Source: Comamonadaceae bacterium ALPHA2B
GTDB taxonomy: Bacteria; Pseudomonadota; Gammaproteobacteria; Burkholderiales; Burkholderiaceae_C
Assembly (NCBI GenBank): GCA_005503065.1
Contig: SCOE01000007.1
Location: forward strand, 62,001 to 126,000
Reading direction: 5' to 3'
DNA: 64,000 nucleotides
A program made the translations under genes and the position numbers. Positions 8,988-17,695 of this stretch are shown here, piece after piece (within the stretch, counting starts at the first letter, position 1; every line of letters begins with the position of its first letter). The notes below the pieces were generated by a model. It was not told the origin of the DNA and searched no databases. It was given only the letters and a program-made list of their open reading frames with translations.

Positions 8988-9392
8988 ATGGTTCGTCCCG
9001 CGCCCGGCCGCGTGCTGCGCGGCTGCGTCCTGCCGCTCGCGATGGCGCTCGCCGGCATGCCGGCCCAAGCCCAGGTCTTCGATGGCGAGTGGACCGCCAG
9101 CTACACCTCGGGCGGCGGCAACGCGCGCGAGGCGGACGTGCGCATCGCCGGTCGCGCAGGCACCTGGGCGCTGCGCCCGCGTCCCGGCAAGGACAGGAAG
9201 GACCCCTGCGTGGGCCGGCCGTTTCCGCTGGTCCTCGGCGAAGGCGGCGCGGGCGCGGCGGTGCTGCGCGTCGAGGCGTCCGCCACGGTGAGCGGCTGCG
9301 ACGACCGCACACTGACCGTGCAGGCGGTCGACGCGAACACCCTGGCGGGCCAGTTCAGCAACGGCACGGCGGTCACGCTCACGCGGCGCTGA
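8988..9392 (+). CDS. Small exported protein of unknown function
   Basis: A 134-residue protein. The ATG at 8988 is chosen because GGAGG lies 7 nt upstream (8976-8980). Residues 1-29 are a Sec signal peptide ending in AQAQ. The mature domain starts VFDGEWTASYTSGGGN and shows alternating beta-strand sequence with two or three cysteines (DPCVGR, SGCDDR), as expected for a small disulfide-bonded periplasmic beta-barrel or sandwich. I do not recognise a named family. It stands alone in a 750-bp interval between the PPOX-family gene and rhlE and is followed by a hairpin repeat that could end its transcript. Confidence 0.7.
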   Translation: MVRPAPGRVLRGCVLPLAMALAGMPAQAQVFDGEWTASYTSGGGNAREADVRIAGRAGTWALRPRPGKDRKDPCVGRPFPLVLGEGGAGAAVLRVEASATVSGCDDRTLTVQAVDANTLAGQFSNGTAVTLTRR

Positions 9393-9408
9393 GCGCCAGG
9401 TTTTCAAG

Positions 9409-9464
9409 AGAAATCGGCCGCCAACGCCCGTCCGGCGGGCGCGAGCAGCTATCGAATCGATAGC
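9409..9464 (-). repeat. 56-nt dispersed hairpin repeat, copy 1
   Basis: Read on the minus strand the element is a palindrome (GCTATCGATTCGATAGC, 9448-9464), a second hairpin CGCCCG-N5-CGGGCG (9425-9441) and a terminal CCGATTT. The same plan and length recur at 38362-38417 and 40351-40406. It sits between a small exported-protein gene and rhlE. The strong stems may slow or end transcription, but no T-tract follows. Confidence 0.7.
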
Positions 9465-9502
9465 AAGCCGGCCACTGGCGGCACCGCGCCGACAATCGGC
9501 CG

Positions 9503-10756
9503 ATGCCTTTCGCCTCCCTGGGCCTCGCGCCCGCCCTGGCCCGCGCGGCCGCCGACCACGGCTATGCCGCGCCCACCCCGATCCAGCAGGCCGCCATTCC
9601 CGCCCTCCTCGCAGGGCGCGACCTGCGCGGGCAGGCCCACACCGGGTCGGGCAAGACGGCGGCCTTCGCGCTGCCACTGCTGCAGCGCTGGGCCCAGGCG
9701 CCGCACCGCGATGGCCACGGCCGCGCGCTGCACACCCTGGTGGTGGTGCCCACGCGCGAGCTCGCCACCCAGGTGGCCGAGGCCTTCGCGCGCTTCGGCG
9801 CGGCGCTGGCTGTGCAACCGAAGATCGTGCGCGGCATCGGCGGCGTGTCCATCAACCCGCAGCTCATGGCGCTGCGCGGCGGCGCCGACATCGTGGTCGG
9901 CACGCCGGGCCGGCTGCTCGACCTGGTGCAGCACAACGCGCTCAAGCTCGCGGCCGTGCAGGCCCTGGTGCTCGACGAGGCGGACCGCCTGCTCGACCTG
10001 GGCTTTGCCGACGAGCTGGCGCGCCTGCTCGCGTTGCTGCCGGCGCGGCGCCAGACGGTGCTGCTGTCCGCCACCTTCCCCGCGGCGGCGGCGGCTCTGG
10101 CGGACCAACTGCTGCGCGACCCGCTGGCCGTGGAGGGCGCCGCGCTGCCGGCCGACGCGCCCGACATCGCGCAGCGCGCCATCGCCATCGACACCGGGCG
10201 GCGCACGCAGCTGCTGCGTCACCTGCTGGCCACCGAAGGCTGGGCGCGGGCGCTGGTCTTCGTCGCCACCAAGCACGCCTGCGAGACGGTGGCCGACAAG
10301 CTGCGCAAGGCCGGCATCGCGGCCGAGCCGCTGCATGGCGTGCTGGGGCAGGGCAAGCGCGAGCAGGTGCTGGCGGACTTCAAGGCCGGGCGCGTGCAGG
10401 TGGTGGTGGCGACCGACCTGGCCGCGCGTGGCATCGACATCGCCGACCTGCCGGTGGTGGTGAACTACGACCTCGCCCGCGCCGCCGCCGACCATGTGCA
10501 CCGCATCGGCCGCACCGGCCGCGCGGGCGCGAGCGGCCTGGCGGTGAGCTTCGTGCCGGCGGCGGCCGAGGCGCATTTCCGCCTGATCGAGAAGCGCCAG
10601 GGCCGGCGCGTGCCGCGCGAGCAGGTGGCCGGCTTCGAGCCCGTGGAGCAGGCGCCCGCCGCCGCGCCGGGCGGCGGCGGGGTGAAGGGCCGGCGACCGA
10701 ACAAGAAGGACAAGCTGCGCGCCGCGACCGCAGCCGCGGACAAGGGCCTTCCATGA
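9503..10756 (+). CDS. rhlE: DEAD-box ATP-dependent RNA helicase RhlE
   Basis: A 417-residue helicase with every DEAD-box motif in order: Phe3 and PTPIQ (24-28) of the Q motif, AHTGSGKT (45-52), PTRELATQ, GG, TPGRLLD, DEAD near residue 158, SAT, ATDLAARGIDI and HRIGRTGRAG. The C-terminal tail is short, basic and Ala/Gly/Lys-rich (KGRRPNKKDKLRAAT), typical of RhlE. It unwinds structured RNA in ribosome assembly and RNA turnover, in the cytoplasm. The last codons overlap the next gene by 4 nt. A hairpin repeat lies just upstream. Confidence 0.92.
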   Translation: MPFASLGLAPALARAAADHGYAAPTPIQQAAIPALLAGRDLRGQAHTGSGKTAAFALPLLQRWAQAPHRDGHGRALHTLVVVPTRELATQVAEAFARFGAALAVQPKIVRGIGGVSINPQLMALRGGADIVVGTPGRLLDLVQHNALKLAAVQALVLDEADRLLDLGFADELARLLALLPARRQTVLLSATFPAAAAALADQLLRDPLAVEGAALPADAPDIAQRAIAIDTGRRTQLLRHLLATEGWARALVFVATKHACETVADKLRKAGIAAEPLHGVLGQGKREQVLADFKAGRVQVVVATDLAARGIDIADLPVVVNYDLARAAADHVHRIGRTGRAGASGLAVSFVPAAAEAHFRLIEKRQGRRVPREQVAGFEPVEQAPAAAPGGGGVKGRRPNKKDKLRAATAAADKGLP

Positions 10757-11061
10757 CGCTCGACTACCTCGTCTTCGACTACAGCGAGGGCGACGACGAC
10801 ACCGGCCTGTTCGATGCGCTGGCCACCGTGGCGCACGACCGCGCCGCTGCGGTGCAGGCCGAGATCGATGCGGTGCTGGACTGGGCGGCGCGCTTCCCTG
10901 GCCCGCGCGGGCCGGTGGAGGAGGGCGGGGCCTGGTATGCGGACCTGCAGGCGAGCGATGAGCCCGGCCAGCCGCCCAGGCGCAGCTTCACGTTCTCGAT
11001 CGGCGGGGTGAGTGCCTTCTGCGAGGCCTTTCGGGAGCGCTTCGGCGACGCGGTGGTCTGA
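10753..11061 (+). CDS. Conserved small hypothetical protein downstream of rhlE
   Basis: A 102-residue acidic protein (MTLDYLVFDYSEGDDDTGLFDAL...). Its ATG overlaps the rhlE stop in an ATGA, so it is translationally coupled to the helicase. There is no signal peptide, membrane helix or known motif. The first 20 residues are rich in Asp/Glu, and the middle is a helix (DRAAAVQAEIDAVLDWAARF) followed by a beta-rich segment (RRSFTFSIGGVSAF). I do not recognise a family. The coupling suggests a role alongside RhlE, but that is inference. Confidence 0.7.
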   Translation: MTLDYLVFDYSEGDDDTGLFDALATVAHDRAAAVQAEIDAVLDWAARFPGPRGPVEEGGAWYADLQASDEPGQPPRRSFTFSIGGVSAFCEAFRERFGDAVV

Positions 11062-11652
11062 GGTGGCCGGGCTGCCGAGGTGTTGGCCGTACCGACGCCA
11101 CGGTTCAAATCGTTGCGCTCGCTCCTCGGTCTTGTTGGCTGGTTCGAGGCTGTGACAGGGGCTTGTTCCGTCGTCGCTGTTGAGTGGCCGGCACGACGGG
11201 CTGGGGCGCTGGCGGCGGCCGCGGGCCTGCGTTCTCCGGCGGTGGCTCGCGCTGACCGGCTTGCTGTGCATGCTGTGTGCTCGCTGTCCATCGACGTGCT
11301 TTCGGCACTGCACGGCGCCGCGAATGGCGCCTGCGCCCGCAGGCCCACGACCACCGCCCTGAGGCGCTGCGCTGCACTTTCTTCCTTCCCTCTTTGAACG
11401 CCCCATCCCCGTTCGGGCTGAGCCTGTCGAAGCGTTGCGCAGGGCTTCGACAGGCTCAGCGCGAACGGGTGGGGCAAGACCAAGGGTTGGAGGGGAGGGG
11501 AAGAGAAGAGCCGGGAGCAAACCGAAACGCGCCCGAGTCATGCCCGCCGATCGCGCCGCCGGCCGGTTCAGGACCAGGGCCTGCGCACAACCCCGCGATC
11601 AAGGGCCGACGCAAGCCACCAGCGGATCGATGCAATCGACCAGAAGTGCAGC
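11062..11652. other. Gene-poor intergenic stretch
   Basis: This 591-bp gap between the RhlE-linked gene and the 3' end of coaX contains no reading frame with a plausible start, ribosome site and protein-like composition. The only clear structure is the long inverted repeat at 11408-11469. The frames of 65-140 codons here are Arg/Pro/Ala-rich and unlike any protein I recognise. Confidence 0.6.
11408..11469. repeat. Long inverted repeat, REP-like (TTCGACAGGCTCAG type)
   Basis: Two 26-bp arms (11408-11433 and 11444-11469) pair with a single mismatch around a 10-nt loop. The arm core is CTGAGCCTGTCGAAG. From memory, sequences with this core recur as intergenic palindromes in many beta- and gamma-proteobacterial genomes, often paired as here. 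It would make a very stable RNA hairpin lying between convergent transcripts (the rhlE operon and coaX), a typical place for a bidirectional transcription barrier. Confidence 0.75.
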
Positions 11653-12450
11653 TCAGCGGGGCAGCGCCCGCTGCTGCGCAATCACCAGCAGCCCGTCCAT
11701 GATGAGCGACTCGACGAGCTCGAACTCGACCGACATCGACGGCGCCATCTTCCAGCCCGCACCGCCCGTCATGAAGCAGGCCGGCTCGGCACCGCAGTGC
11801 TTGCGCACGTGCTGCACCATGCGCTCGACCGCGCCGGCGATGGCGTAGGTGCCGCCGCTGGTCAGCGCGTCGCTGGTATTGGTCGGGAACTCGCGCACCT
11901 CGCCGGTGGGCACGTGCAGCCCCGCGGTGCCCGACTCGAGCGCGCGCAGCATGATGCCGTGGCCCGGCAGGATCAGGCCGCCGAGGAACGTGCCTCCGGC
12001 GTCGATGGCCTCCACCGTCACGGCCGTGCCCACCATCACCACGACCATCGGGCGCGGCGCCCCATCCCGGGCCGCCTGCGTGGCCAGCATGCGGTGGCGC
12101 GCGCCGATCATCGCGACCCAGCGATCGGCGCCCAGGCGGGTGGGATGGTCGTAGCCGTTGATCAGGCCCGCCTCGGCGGCGCTCGAGACCACCCAGCGCG
12201 GCGCGAAGTCGAAGGCCTCGCCCATCTGTTCCTCGGCACGCCGGCGCACCGCGTCACCGGCCACCACGCAGCCCAGCATGGCAGTGGGCGTGGCCGGCAG
12301 TTCGGCCCACGGGCCCTCGCTCAGCCGCTCGATGTGGTCGAGGAATTCGGCGCCCTGCGCCAGCATGGCGGCCCCGGGCTCGCCCTGGGCGTAGAGCGCC
12401 CACTTCAGGCGCGTGTTGCCGATGTCGATGGCGAGGAAGGCAGGCTGCAT
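11653..12450 (-). CDS. coaX: Type III pantothenate kinase
   Basis: A 265-residue ASKHA-fold kinase that phosphorylates pantothenate, the first step of coenzyme A synthesis. The phosphate loop [10 protein letters not shown] lies at residues 7-16, followed by [15 protein letters not shown] (the type III GADR motif), [11 protein letters not shown] and GLILPG. ATG 12450 starts the protein exactly one short strand ahead of the DIGNT loop; an ATG at 12459 would add three residues. In many Burkholderiales coaX follows birA, but here no birA is visible: the next gene in the same orientation is a rhodanese gene 147 bp upstream. Confidence 0.92.
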   Translation of the reverse strand: MQPAFLAIDIGNTRLKWALYAQGEPGAAMLAQGAEFLDHIERLSEGPWAELPATPTAMLGCVVAGDAVRRRAEEQMGEAFDFAPRWVVSSAAEAGLINGYDHPTRLGADRWVAMIGARHRMLATQAARDGAPRPMVVVMVGTAVTVEAIDAGGTFLGGLILPGHGIMLRALESGTAGLHVPTGEVREFPTNTSDALTSGGTYAIAGAVERMVQHVRKHCGAEPACFMTGGAGWKMAPSMSVEFELVESLIMDGLLVIAQQRALPR

Positions 12451-12597
12451 GGGCGGCATTATTCCTTCAGCGGCGCCCGCGGCGCGGGTCCCACCGGGCC
12501 CCATGCCACGATGGGCGCGGCGGTCGTGATGCCAGGGCGCCCGCGGGACTGGCTGGGCCGTCCGCCGAGGAGCGGCGACGCCGCTCGGCAGTGGCCG

Positions 12598-13026
12598 TCA
12601 GTTCTGCTTCCAAGGCAGACCGCGCCGGCGCCAGCCGCCCTTGTTGCCGCGGTGGCCGTCGGCATCGGCGTCGCCCTCGAAGCCTTCGAGGATGTTGTAG
12701 GCCGTCACGCCCAACTCGGCCGCGCGCTTGGCAGCGGCGACCGAACGCACGCCGCTGCGGCACAGCAGCACGGCCTTGCCGCCCGCGGGCACCGCGGCGC
12801 GGATGCCGGCGTCGAAGTCCGGGTTGAGCGCCATGCCCGGCCACTGCTTCCAGGCCAGCGGCACGGCGCCGGGCACGAAGCCCACCCATTCGCGCTCGGC
12901 GTCGGTGCGCACGTCCACCATCACGGCCTCGCCGCCGGCCAGCCAGCGGGCGGCGGTCTCGGGCGTGACGTCGCCCGCGTAGCCCTCGGCGGGGCGGATG
13001 TCGTCGGGGAAGGTCGGTGTGCTCAT
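12598..13026 (-). CDS. Rhodanese-like sulfurtransferase
   Basis: A 142-residue single-domain rhodanese. Asp38 and Arg40 (VMVDVRTDAE) mark the N-terminal half, and the active-site loop CRSGVRS runs from the catalytic Cys89. A six-residue loop with Arg at the second position is common in sulfurtransferases rather than Cdc25-type phosphatases. The C-terminus is long and basic (GHRGNKGGWRRRGLPWKQN). The role is probably transfer of sulfane sulfur to thiols such as glutathione; the acceptor is unknown. A hairpin at 13159-13183 lies upstream, between it and the dikinase-like gene. Confidence 0.88.
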   Translation of the reverse strand: MSTPTFPDDIRPAEGYAGDVTPETAARWLAGGEAVMVDVRTDAEREWVGFVPGAVPLAWKQWPGMALNPDFDAGIRAAVPAGGKAVLLCRSGVRSVAAAKRAAELGVTAYNILEGFEGDADADGHRGNKGGWRRRGLPWKQN

Positions 13027-13158
13027 GGTCGGTTCGTCCTTGGGTTCCGCGCGGTCCGGGCCGCGGTCTGGGGTTCCCCGAAGGGTAGCGCGCCCGCCCC
13101 GGCGGCGGGTGGGTACCGCCGCCGCATCGAATTGGTAACGGATGTGACGAATTCGGCC

Positions 13159-13183
13159 GCAGCGCCCGTCCAGCGGGCGCTGC
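13159..13183. terminator. Strong GC hairpin between the dikinase-like gene and the rhodanese gene
   Basis: GCAGCGCCCG (13159-13168) and CGGGCGCTGC (13174-13183) pair perfectly across a 5-nt loop. The site lies 22 bp past the stop of the minus-strand dikinase-like gene at 13206. There is no run of T on either strand, so Rho-independent termination is uncertain. The flanking GGCCGCAGC and GCAGCCCGATT resemble the second half of the 56-nt repeat family, so this may be a partial copy. Confidence 0.5.
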
Positions 13184-13205
13184 AGCCCGATTGCACTTTG
13201 AATTC

Positions 13206-15179
13206 TCAGGGCCTGGCGGGCGCCGTGACGAAGGGCCGCGCCTGCAGGATCACGAGGCGTTCGCCCTGCACGGCCCATTCGATGTCCTGGTCGCGGCCGC
13301 CGAAGGCGCGCTTGATCGCCGCGCCGGCGCCGGCCAGCCGTTGCACCAGGTCGTCGGTCAGCACCGCGCGCCCGGCCTGTACCGGCACTTCGCGCACGCC
13401 GCCGGCCGGGTCCAGCTGCAGCGCCACGTCGTCGCCCGAGCGGTTGAGCACCTGCACCGCCTTCGAGCGGCTGGAATACATCACCTGCTCGGCAATGCGC
13501 TTGCCCTCCACCACGCGGATGCCGATGCCCCGCTTGGCCGAGATGTAGGTGGCGTGGCGGTGCGCGGCGTCGAAGGGGTCGCGCGTGACCATCACGCCCG
13601 AGGCGGTCGAGTCGATGGCGGCCTGCACCAGCACGCCCATGACGATGGTCTCCTCGTCCAGCCCGGCGGCGCGGCGCGCCTCCCAGGCCTCGAAGTTGTA
13701 GACCGAGGCCCACACCGTGCGCACCGCCGCGGCCAGCGCGTCGGCGGCGCGCACGTTGGGCACCGTGGTGTACAGGCCCGCGCCGCTGAAGTGCGCGAGG
13801 TCTTCCGAGTTGGACGAGCTGCGCACGAACACGCCGGCGCCGCCGAGCTGCTGCGTCCAGCGCGCCTGCCAGGCCTCGGCCATGCCCGCCGGCAGCGGCC
13901 ATTGCGCCATCTCGGCCCGCAGCGCGGCCAGGGCGTCGCGGCGCACCTGCGCGTCCTCGGCGAAGCGCGGCAACTGCTGCATGCGCGCCAGCCGCTCGGC
14001 CAGGCCGTGGCTGCGCGTGAATTGCGCATAGGCGGCGAAGGGGACGCAGAAACCGTCGGGCACGACGGTGCCGGCGATGCGCGCCGCCTGGACCGCACCG
14101 AGGTTGGCCGCCTTGGCGCCGCAGCGCCGGCTGTCGGCCGCTTGCAGGCTCGCGAGGGGCACCAGCGCATCGCGCTGCAGGTCGGGCGCCACGCGCAGCC
14201 GGGCCTGCGGCGCTGGGCCGCGGACCGCCTGTTGTGCAGCCGAGCGCTCGGCCTCGGTGGCGGCGCGCAGGGTGTAGCCGTTGGGCGCCACGTCGAGCTG
14301 CACCCACTGGCCGTCCCAGCGCGCCAGGGCCTGCGCGGCTTCGCGCACATAGGCGTTGGGAATGCCCCAGCCCTTGGCCAGCAGGTTGACGTGCGAGAGC
14401 ACCGTCGAGGGCCGCTCGGTCAGCACGCCCGCCACCGGCGGCAGGCTGATCGGTACCTCGCGCAGCACCACGATGTCGGTGGGCGACAGGTCGCGCGCCG
14501 CCTCCACCGAGGGCACGAGGCGCAGCCGGCCCACGGCGCGGCCGCGGTTCATCGGCAGGTAGGGCTGGTCCTGGATCAGCGCGGCCTGCGTCAGCGCCTC
14601 GATGCCGGCGGCCTGCGCCACGGACTCCTGCTGGGTCGAGTTGGCCTTGAAGCGCACCGGCGCGTAGAAGGTCGCCGCCAGGGTGCGCTGCGTCAGTGCG
14701 AGCAGTTCGGGCGTGAGCCGGTCGCCTTCCCAGAACTCGTAGCTGAAGGTGTCGGCGGTCGGTTGCCAGCCCAGCGTGCCGAAGACGAAGCGCCGGTCGG
14801 GCGCCCGGTAGTTGCGGTTGAGCGCCGCCCGGCCGGCCTCGCGCAGCAGGCCCGTCTCGCGCACGAAGCGTTCGTGCAGCGCATAGCGCGGCGTGTTGAC
14901 GAAGTGCATGCGCGGCGGCGTGGCACGGCGGTCGATGACGAAGAGCACGTGCGGCAGTTCGAGCGGCGTGCCGGCGTCGTAGACGCGCGCCAGGCGGTCG
15001 AAGTCGGCGCGGCTGGCCAGCGCGGGCAGTTCGGCCACGCCCGGTGTGCCACGCGGCGCGGCGGCGGTGCCGGCCTGCCGGTCGTAGAACGAGGGCTTGC
15101 GCGCGAGCTGGGCCGGAGCGTCGAAGGCGGCGAATGCCAGCAGGGACAGGCCGGCGAGAAGAGCGGGGCGGAGAAGCAT
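13206..15179 (-). CDS. Exported water-dikinase-like protein (phosphohistidine domain plus PPDK/PEP-synthase ATP-binding domain)
   Basis: A 657-residue protein. The start at 15179 gives a clear signal peptide (MLLRPALLAGLSLLAFAAFDAPAQ). Residues 50-210 have no recognised fold. Residues 236-275 look like a mobile phosphohistidine domain: LPPVAGVLTERPSTVLSHVNLLAKG, with His263 as the likely phospho-acceptor. The C-terminal part, from GAKAANLG (354-361), is a PPDK_N/PEP-synthase ATP-grasp domain with VFVRSSSNSEDL (451-461), GVMVTRDPFD and QDIEWAVQGERLVILQARP at the end. The order His domain then nucleotide domain is that of alpha-glucan water dikinases, not of PEP synthase. An exported ATP-dependent enzyme is odd, since the periplasm lacks ATP. 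The substrate is unknown. Confidence 0.75.
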   Translation of the reverse strand: MLLRPALLAGLSLLAFAAFDAPAQLARKPSFYDRQAGTAAAPRGTPGVAELPALASRADFDRLARVYDAGTPLELPHVLFVIDRRATPPRMHFVNTPRYALHERFVRETGLLREAGRAALNRNYRAPDRRFVFGTLGWQPTADTFSYEFWEGDRLTPELLALTQRTLAATFYAPVRFKANSTQQESVAQAAGIEALTQAALIQDQPYLPMNRGRAVGRLRLVPSVEAARDLSPTDIVVLREVPISLPPVAGVLTERPSTVLSHVNLLAKGWGIPNAYVREAAQALARWDGQWVQLDVAPNGYTLRAATEAERSAAQQAVRGPAPQARLRVAPDLQRDALVPLASLQAADSRRCGAKAANLGAVQAARIAGTVVPDGFCVPFAAYAQFTRSHGLAERLARMQQLPRFAEDAQVRRDALAALRAEMAQWPLPAGMAEAWQARWTQQLGGAGVFVRSSSNSEDLAHFSGAGLYTTVPNVRAADALAAAVRTVWASVYNFEAWEARRAAGLDEETIVMGVLVQAAIDSTASGVMVTRDPFDAAHRHATYISAKRGIGIRVVEGKRIAEQVMYSSRSKAVQVLNRSGDDVALQLDPAGGVREVPVQAGRAVLTDDLVQRLAGAGAAIKRAFGGRDQDIEWAVQGERLVILQARPFVTAPARP

Positions 15180-15259
15180 CGCGGCGACTTTAGCGGCGCT
15201 GCAGGCCGGCGCGGCGGCAGCTACAGTGCGCCGGCGCACCCGAGCGCGGAGACCTGGAC

Positions 15260-16618
15260 ATGCCTCAATACGACTTCGACCTTTTCGTCATCGGCGGCGG
15301 CAGCGGCGGCGTGCGCGCCGCGCGCATGGCGGCGCAGCGCGGTGCCCGCGTCGCGCTCGCCGAATGCGCCGAACTGGGCGGCACCTGCGTCAACGTGGGC
15401 TGCATCCCGAAGAAGCTCTACAGCTACGCGGCCGGCTATGCCGAGTCCTTCGCCGAGGCGCCGGGCTACGGCTGGACGCTGCCCGAGGCGCCGCGCTTCG
15501 ACTGGCAGCGCCTGAAGGCGCAGCGCGCGCAGGAGATCCACCGGCTCAACGGCGTCTACCAGGGCCTGCTCGACGGCGCCGGCGTGCGGCTCGTTCCGTC
15601 CTGGGCCGAGCTCGTCGACGGCCACACGGTGCAGGTCGACGGCGAGCGCCACACGGCCCGGCACATCCTCGTGGCCACCGGCGGCATGCCTTTCGTGCCC
15701 GACATCGCAGGGCGCGAGCATGCGGTGGTGTCGGACGGCATGTTCGACCTGCCCGAGTTCCCGCGCCGCCTGGTGGTGGTGGGCGGCGGTTACATCGCCT
15801 GCGAGTTCGCTTCCATCTTCCGCGGCCTGGGCGCGGAGGTGACGCTGCTGCAGCGCAAGGCGCACGTGCTCGACACCTTCGATGAGGACGTGCGCCAGTT
15901 CCTGGCGCAGGAAATGGGCAAGACCGGCATCGACCTGCGGCTGAACGTGCAGGTCGAGATGCTGCGCCGCACCGGCGAGGGCGTGCTGGTCACGCTCTCG
16001 CGCGGCCAGCAGCTCGTGGCCGACACGGTGCTCTTCGCCACCGGCCGGCGGCCCAACACCGCCGGCATGGGGCTGGAGGCCGCGGGCGTGGCGCTCGACG
16101 AGAACGGCGCCATCGTGGTCGACGACCAGTACCGCAGCTCGGTGCCGTCGGTGCTGGCGGTGGGCGACGTGTCCACGCGCCTGCCGCTCACGCCGGTGGC
16201 GCTCGCCGAGGCGATGGTGGTCGTCGACCGGCTGTTCGCGCAGGGCCGCCGCCGCGTGGACTACGAGTACGTGCCGACGGCGGTCTTCACCCACCCCAAC
16301 GTCGGCACATGCGGCTACACCGAGGCCGCGGCGCGCGCCCGCTTCGGCAAGGTCCGCATCTTCTGCAGCGAGTTCAAGACACTGCGCCATACCCTGTCGG
16401 GCCGCAGCGAACGCACCTTCATGAAGCTGGTGGTGGATGTGAAGACCGACCGCGTCGTGGGACTGCACATGGTCGGCGCCGAGGCGGGCGAGATCGTGCA
16501 GGGCTTTGCCGTCGCCATGCGCGCCGGGGCCACCAAGGCCGACTTCGACGGCACCATCGGCATCCACCCCACCTCGGCGGAGGAGTTCGTGACGATGCGC
16601 GAGCCGATGCCGGGGTGA
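15260..16618 (+). CDS. gor: Glutathione-disulfide reductase
   Basis: A 452-residue NADPH-dependent flavoprotein that keeps glutathione reduced in the cytoplasm. The FAD motif GGGSGG is at residues 12-17 and the redox-active pair Cys43/Cys48 lies in GGTCVNVGCIPKKL. The second Rossmann motif GGGYIACEFASIF is followed by QRKAHVL with basic residues for NADPH, and the C-terminal HPTSAEEFVTMREP carries the catalytic His. The length and Lys-Lys after the second Cys fit glutathione reductase rather than lipoamide dehydrogenase or mercuric reductase. It is divergent from the dikinase-like gene, with only 80 bp between the starts. Confidence 0.9.
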   Translation: MPQYDFDLFVIGGGSGGVRAARMAAQRGARVALAECAELGGTCVNVGCIPKKLYSYAAGYAESFAEAPGYGWTLPEAPRFDWQRLKAQRAQEIHRLNGVYQGLLDGAGVRLVPSWAELVDGHTVQVDGERHTARHILVATGGMPFVPDIAGREHAVVSDGMFDLPEFPRRLVVVGGGYIACEFASIFRGLGAEVTLLQRKAHVLDTFDEDVRQFLAQEMGKTGIDLRLNVQVEMLRRTGEGVLVTLSRGQQLVADTVLFATGRRPNTAGMGLEAAGVALDENGAIVVDDQYRSSVPSVLAVGDVSTRLPLTPVALAEAMVVVDRLFAQGRRRVDYEYVPTAVFTHPNVGTCGYTEAAARARFGKVRIFCSEFKTLRHTLSGRSERTFMKLVVDVKTDRVVGLHMVGAEAGEIVQGFAVAMRAGATKADFDGTIGIHPTSAEEFVTMREPMPG

Positions 16619-16624
16619 GTTCGT

Positions 16625-17533
16625 TCAGCCCAGCGCGCCGCGTGAGCGCTGGCCTTCGGCCATGAGCCAGTCGCGGAAGGCCGCGAAGGCCGGCAGATGG
16701 ATGCGGTCCGGCCGGAAGCACAGGTAATGCCCCTGGTCGACCGCGACCGGTTCGCCGCAGGGGCTGCGCAACGCCCCGTCGGCGAGTTCGTCCTCGACCA
16801 GCACGCGCGGCACCAGGCCCACGCCGAGGCCGCTGCGCGCGGCCTGGATCAGTGCCGAGTACTGGGCGAAGCGCGGTCCCGCGCTCACATGGCTCTGTGG
16901 CACGCCGTGTTGTGCGGCCCACTGCGGCCAGGCGGCGGTGGCCTCCTCGTGGTGCAGCAGCGTGTGGCCCAGCAGGTCGGACGGGTGGCGGATCCGGTGC
17001 TGGCCCCCGGCCAGCGCATCCGAGGCGATCAGGGTGAACTCGCGTCCGGCGATGTACTCGGCCACCACGCCCGGCCACTCGCCGGGGCTGTAGCGGACCG
17101 CCGCGTCCACCTGCGGCGGAATGCCGTCCGAAGGCTCCAGGTGGCGGCTGAAGCTCAACGTGATCTTCGGATGGCGGCGGCGGAACTCGGGCAGCCGCGG
17201 AATCAGCCAGCGCGTGAGGAAGGTCGGCACGCTGGCCAGCGTGAGCAGGCCCACGTCGCCGCCCCCCGAACGCGCCTCGTAGGTCGCCGTCTCGATGGCG
17301 CGCAGGCTGCCGGCGATCTTCTGCCAATAGGCTCGCCCTTGCGCCGTGAGCTGGACGCCGCGCCCGTGCTTGCGCAGCAGCGGCACGCCCAGGAAGGCTT
17401 CGAGTCCCGCCACCTGCTTGCTCACGGCGCTGACGGTGATGCACAGCGCGGCGGCCGCCTGCGTGAGGCTGTCGCCGCGGGCGACGGCATCGAAGGCCAG
17501 CAGCTCCTGGATGGTGGGGCAGTCTCGCTTCAT
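16625..17533 (-). CDS. LysR-family transcriptional regulator (GcvA-like)
   Basis: A 302-residue LTTR. The HTH is at residues 8-65 (IQELLAFDAVARGDSLTQAAAALCITVSAVSKQVAGLEAFLGVPLLRKHGRGVQLT). The effector domain follows, beginning LLTLASVPTFLTRWLIPRL, the GcvA/AmpR-type pattern. I use the ATG at 17533; another in-frame ATG at 17569 would add 12 residues and cannot be excluded. It is convergent with gor and divergent from the ABC uptake operon starting at 17696, which it probably regulates in response to the transported compound. Confidence 0.88.
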   Translation of the reverse strand: MKRDCPTIQELLAFDAVARGDSLTQAAAALCITVSAVSKQVAGLEAFLGVPLLRKHGRGVQLTAQGRAYWQKIAGSLRAIETATYEARSGGGDVGLLTLASVPTFLTRWLIPRLPEFRRRHPKITLSFSRHLEPSDGIPPQVDAAVRYSPGEWPGVVAEYIAGREFTLIASDALAGGQHRIRHPSDLLGHTLLHHEEATAAWPQWAAQHGVPQSHVSAGPRFAQYSALIQAARSGLGVGLVPRVLVEDELADGALRSPCGEPVAVDQGHYLCFRPDRIHLPAFAAFRDWLMAEGQRSRGALG

Positions 17534-17695
17534 GTGAGGCTTGAACAAGGCGGAGCCAATATTTTCCATCGGCTCAACAGAAGTCATCCAACTTTCATCC
17601 ATCGTGGACTTCGCTCTTCCTAGAATTCCCTCCACGCGCTCTTCCGTGCAGTCCATGCAGGAAAGTGTTGCGTTGCACAAATCTGGATTGGAGAC

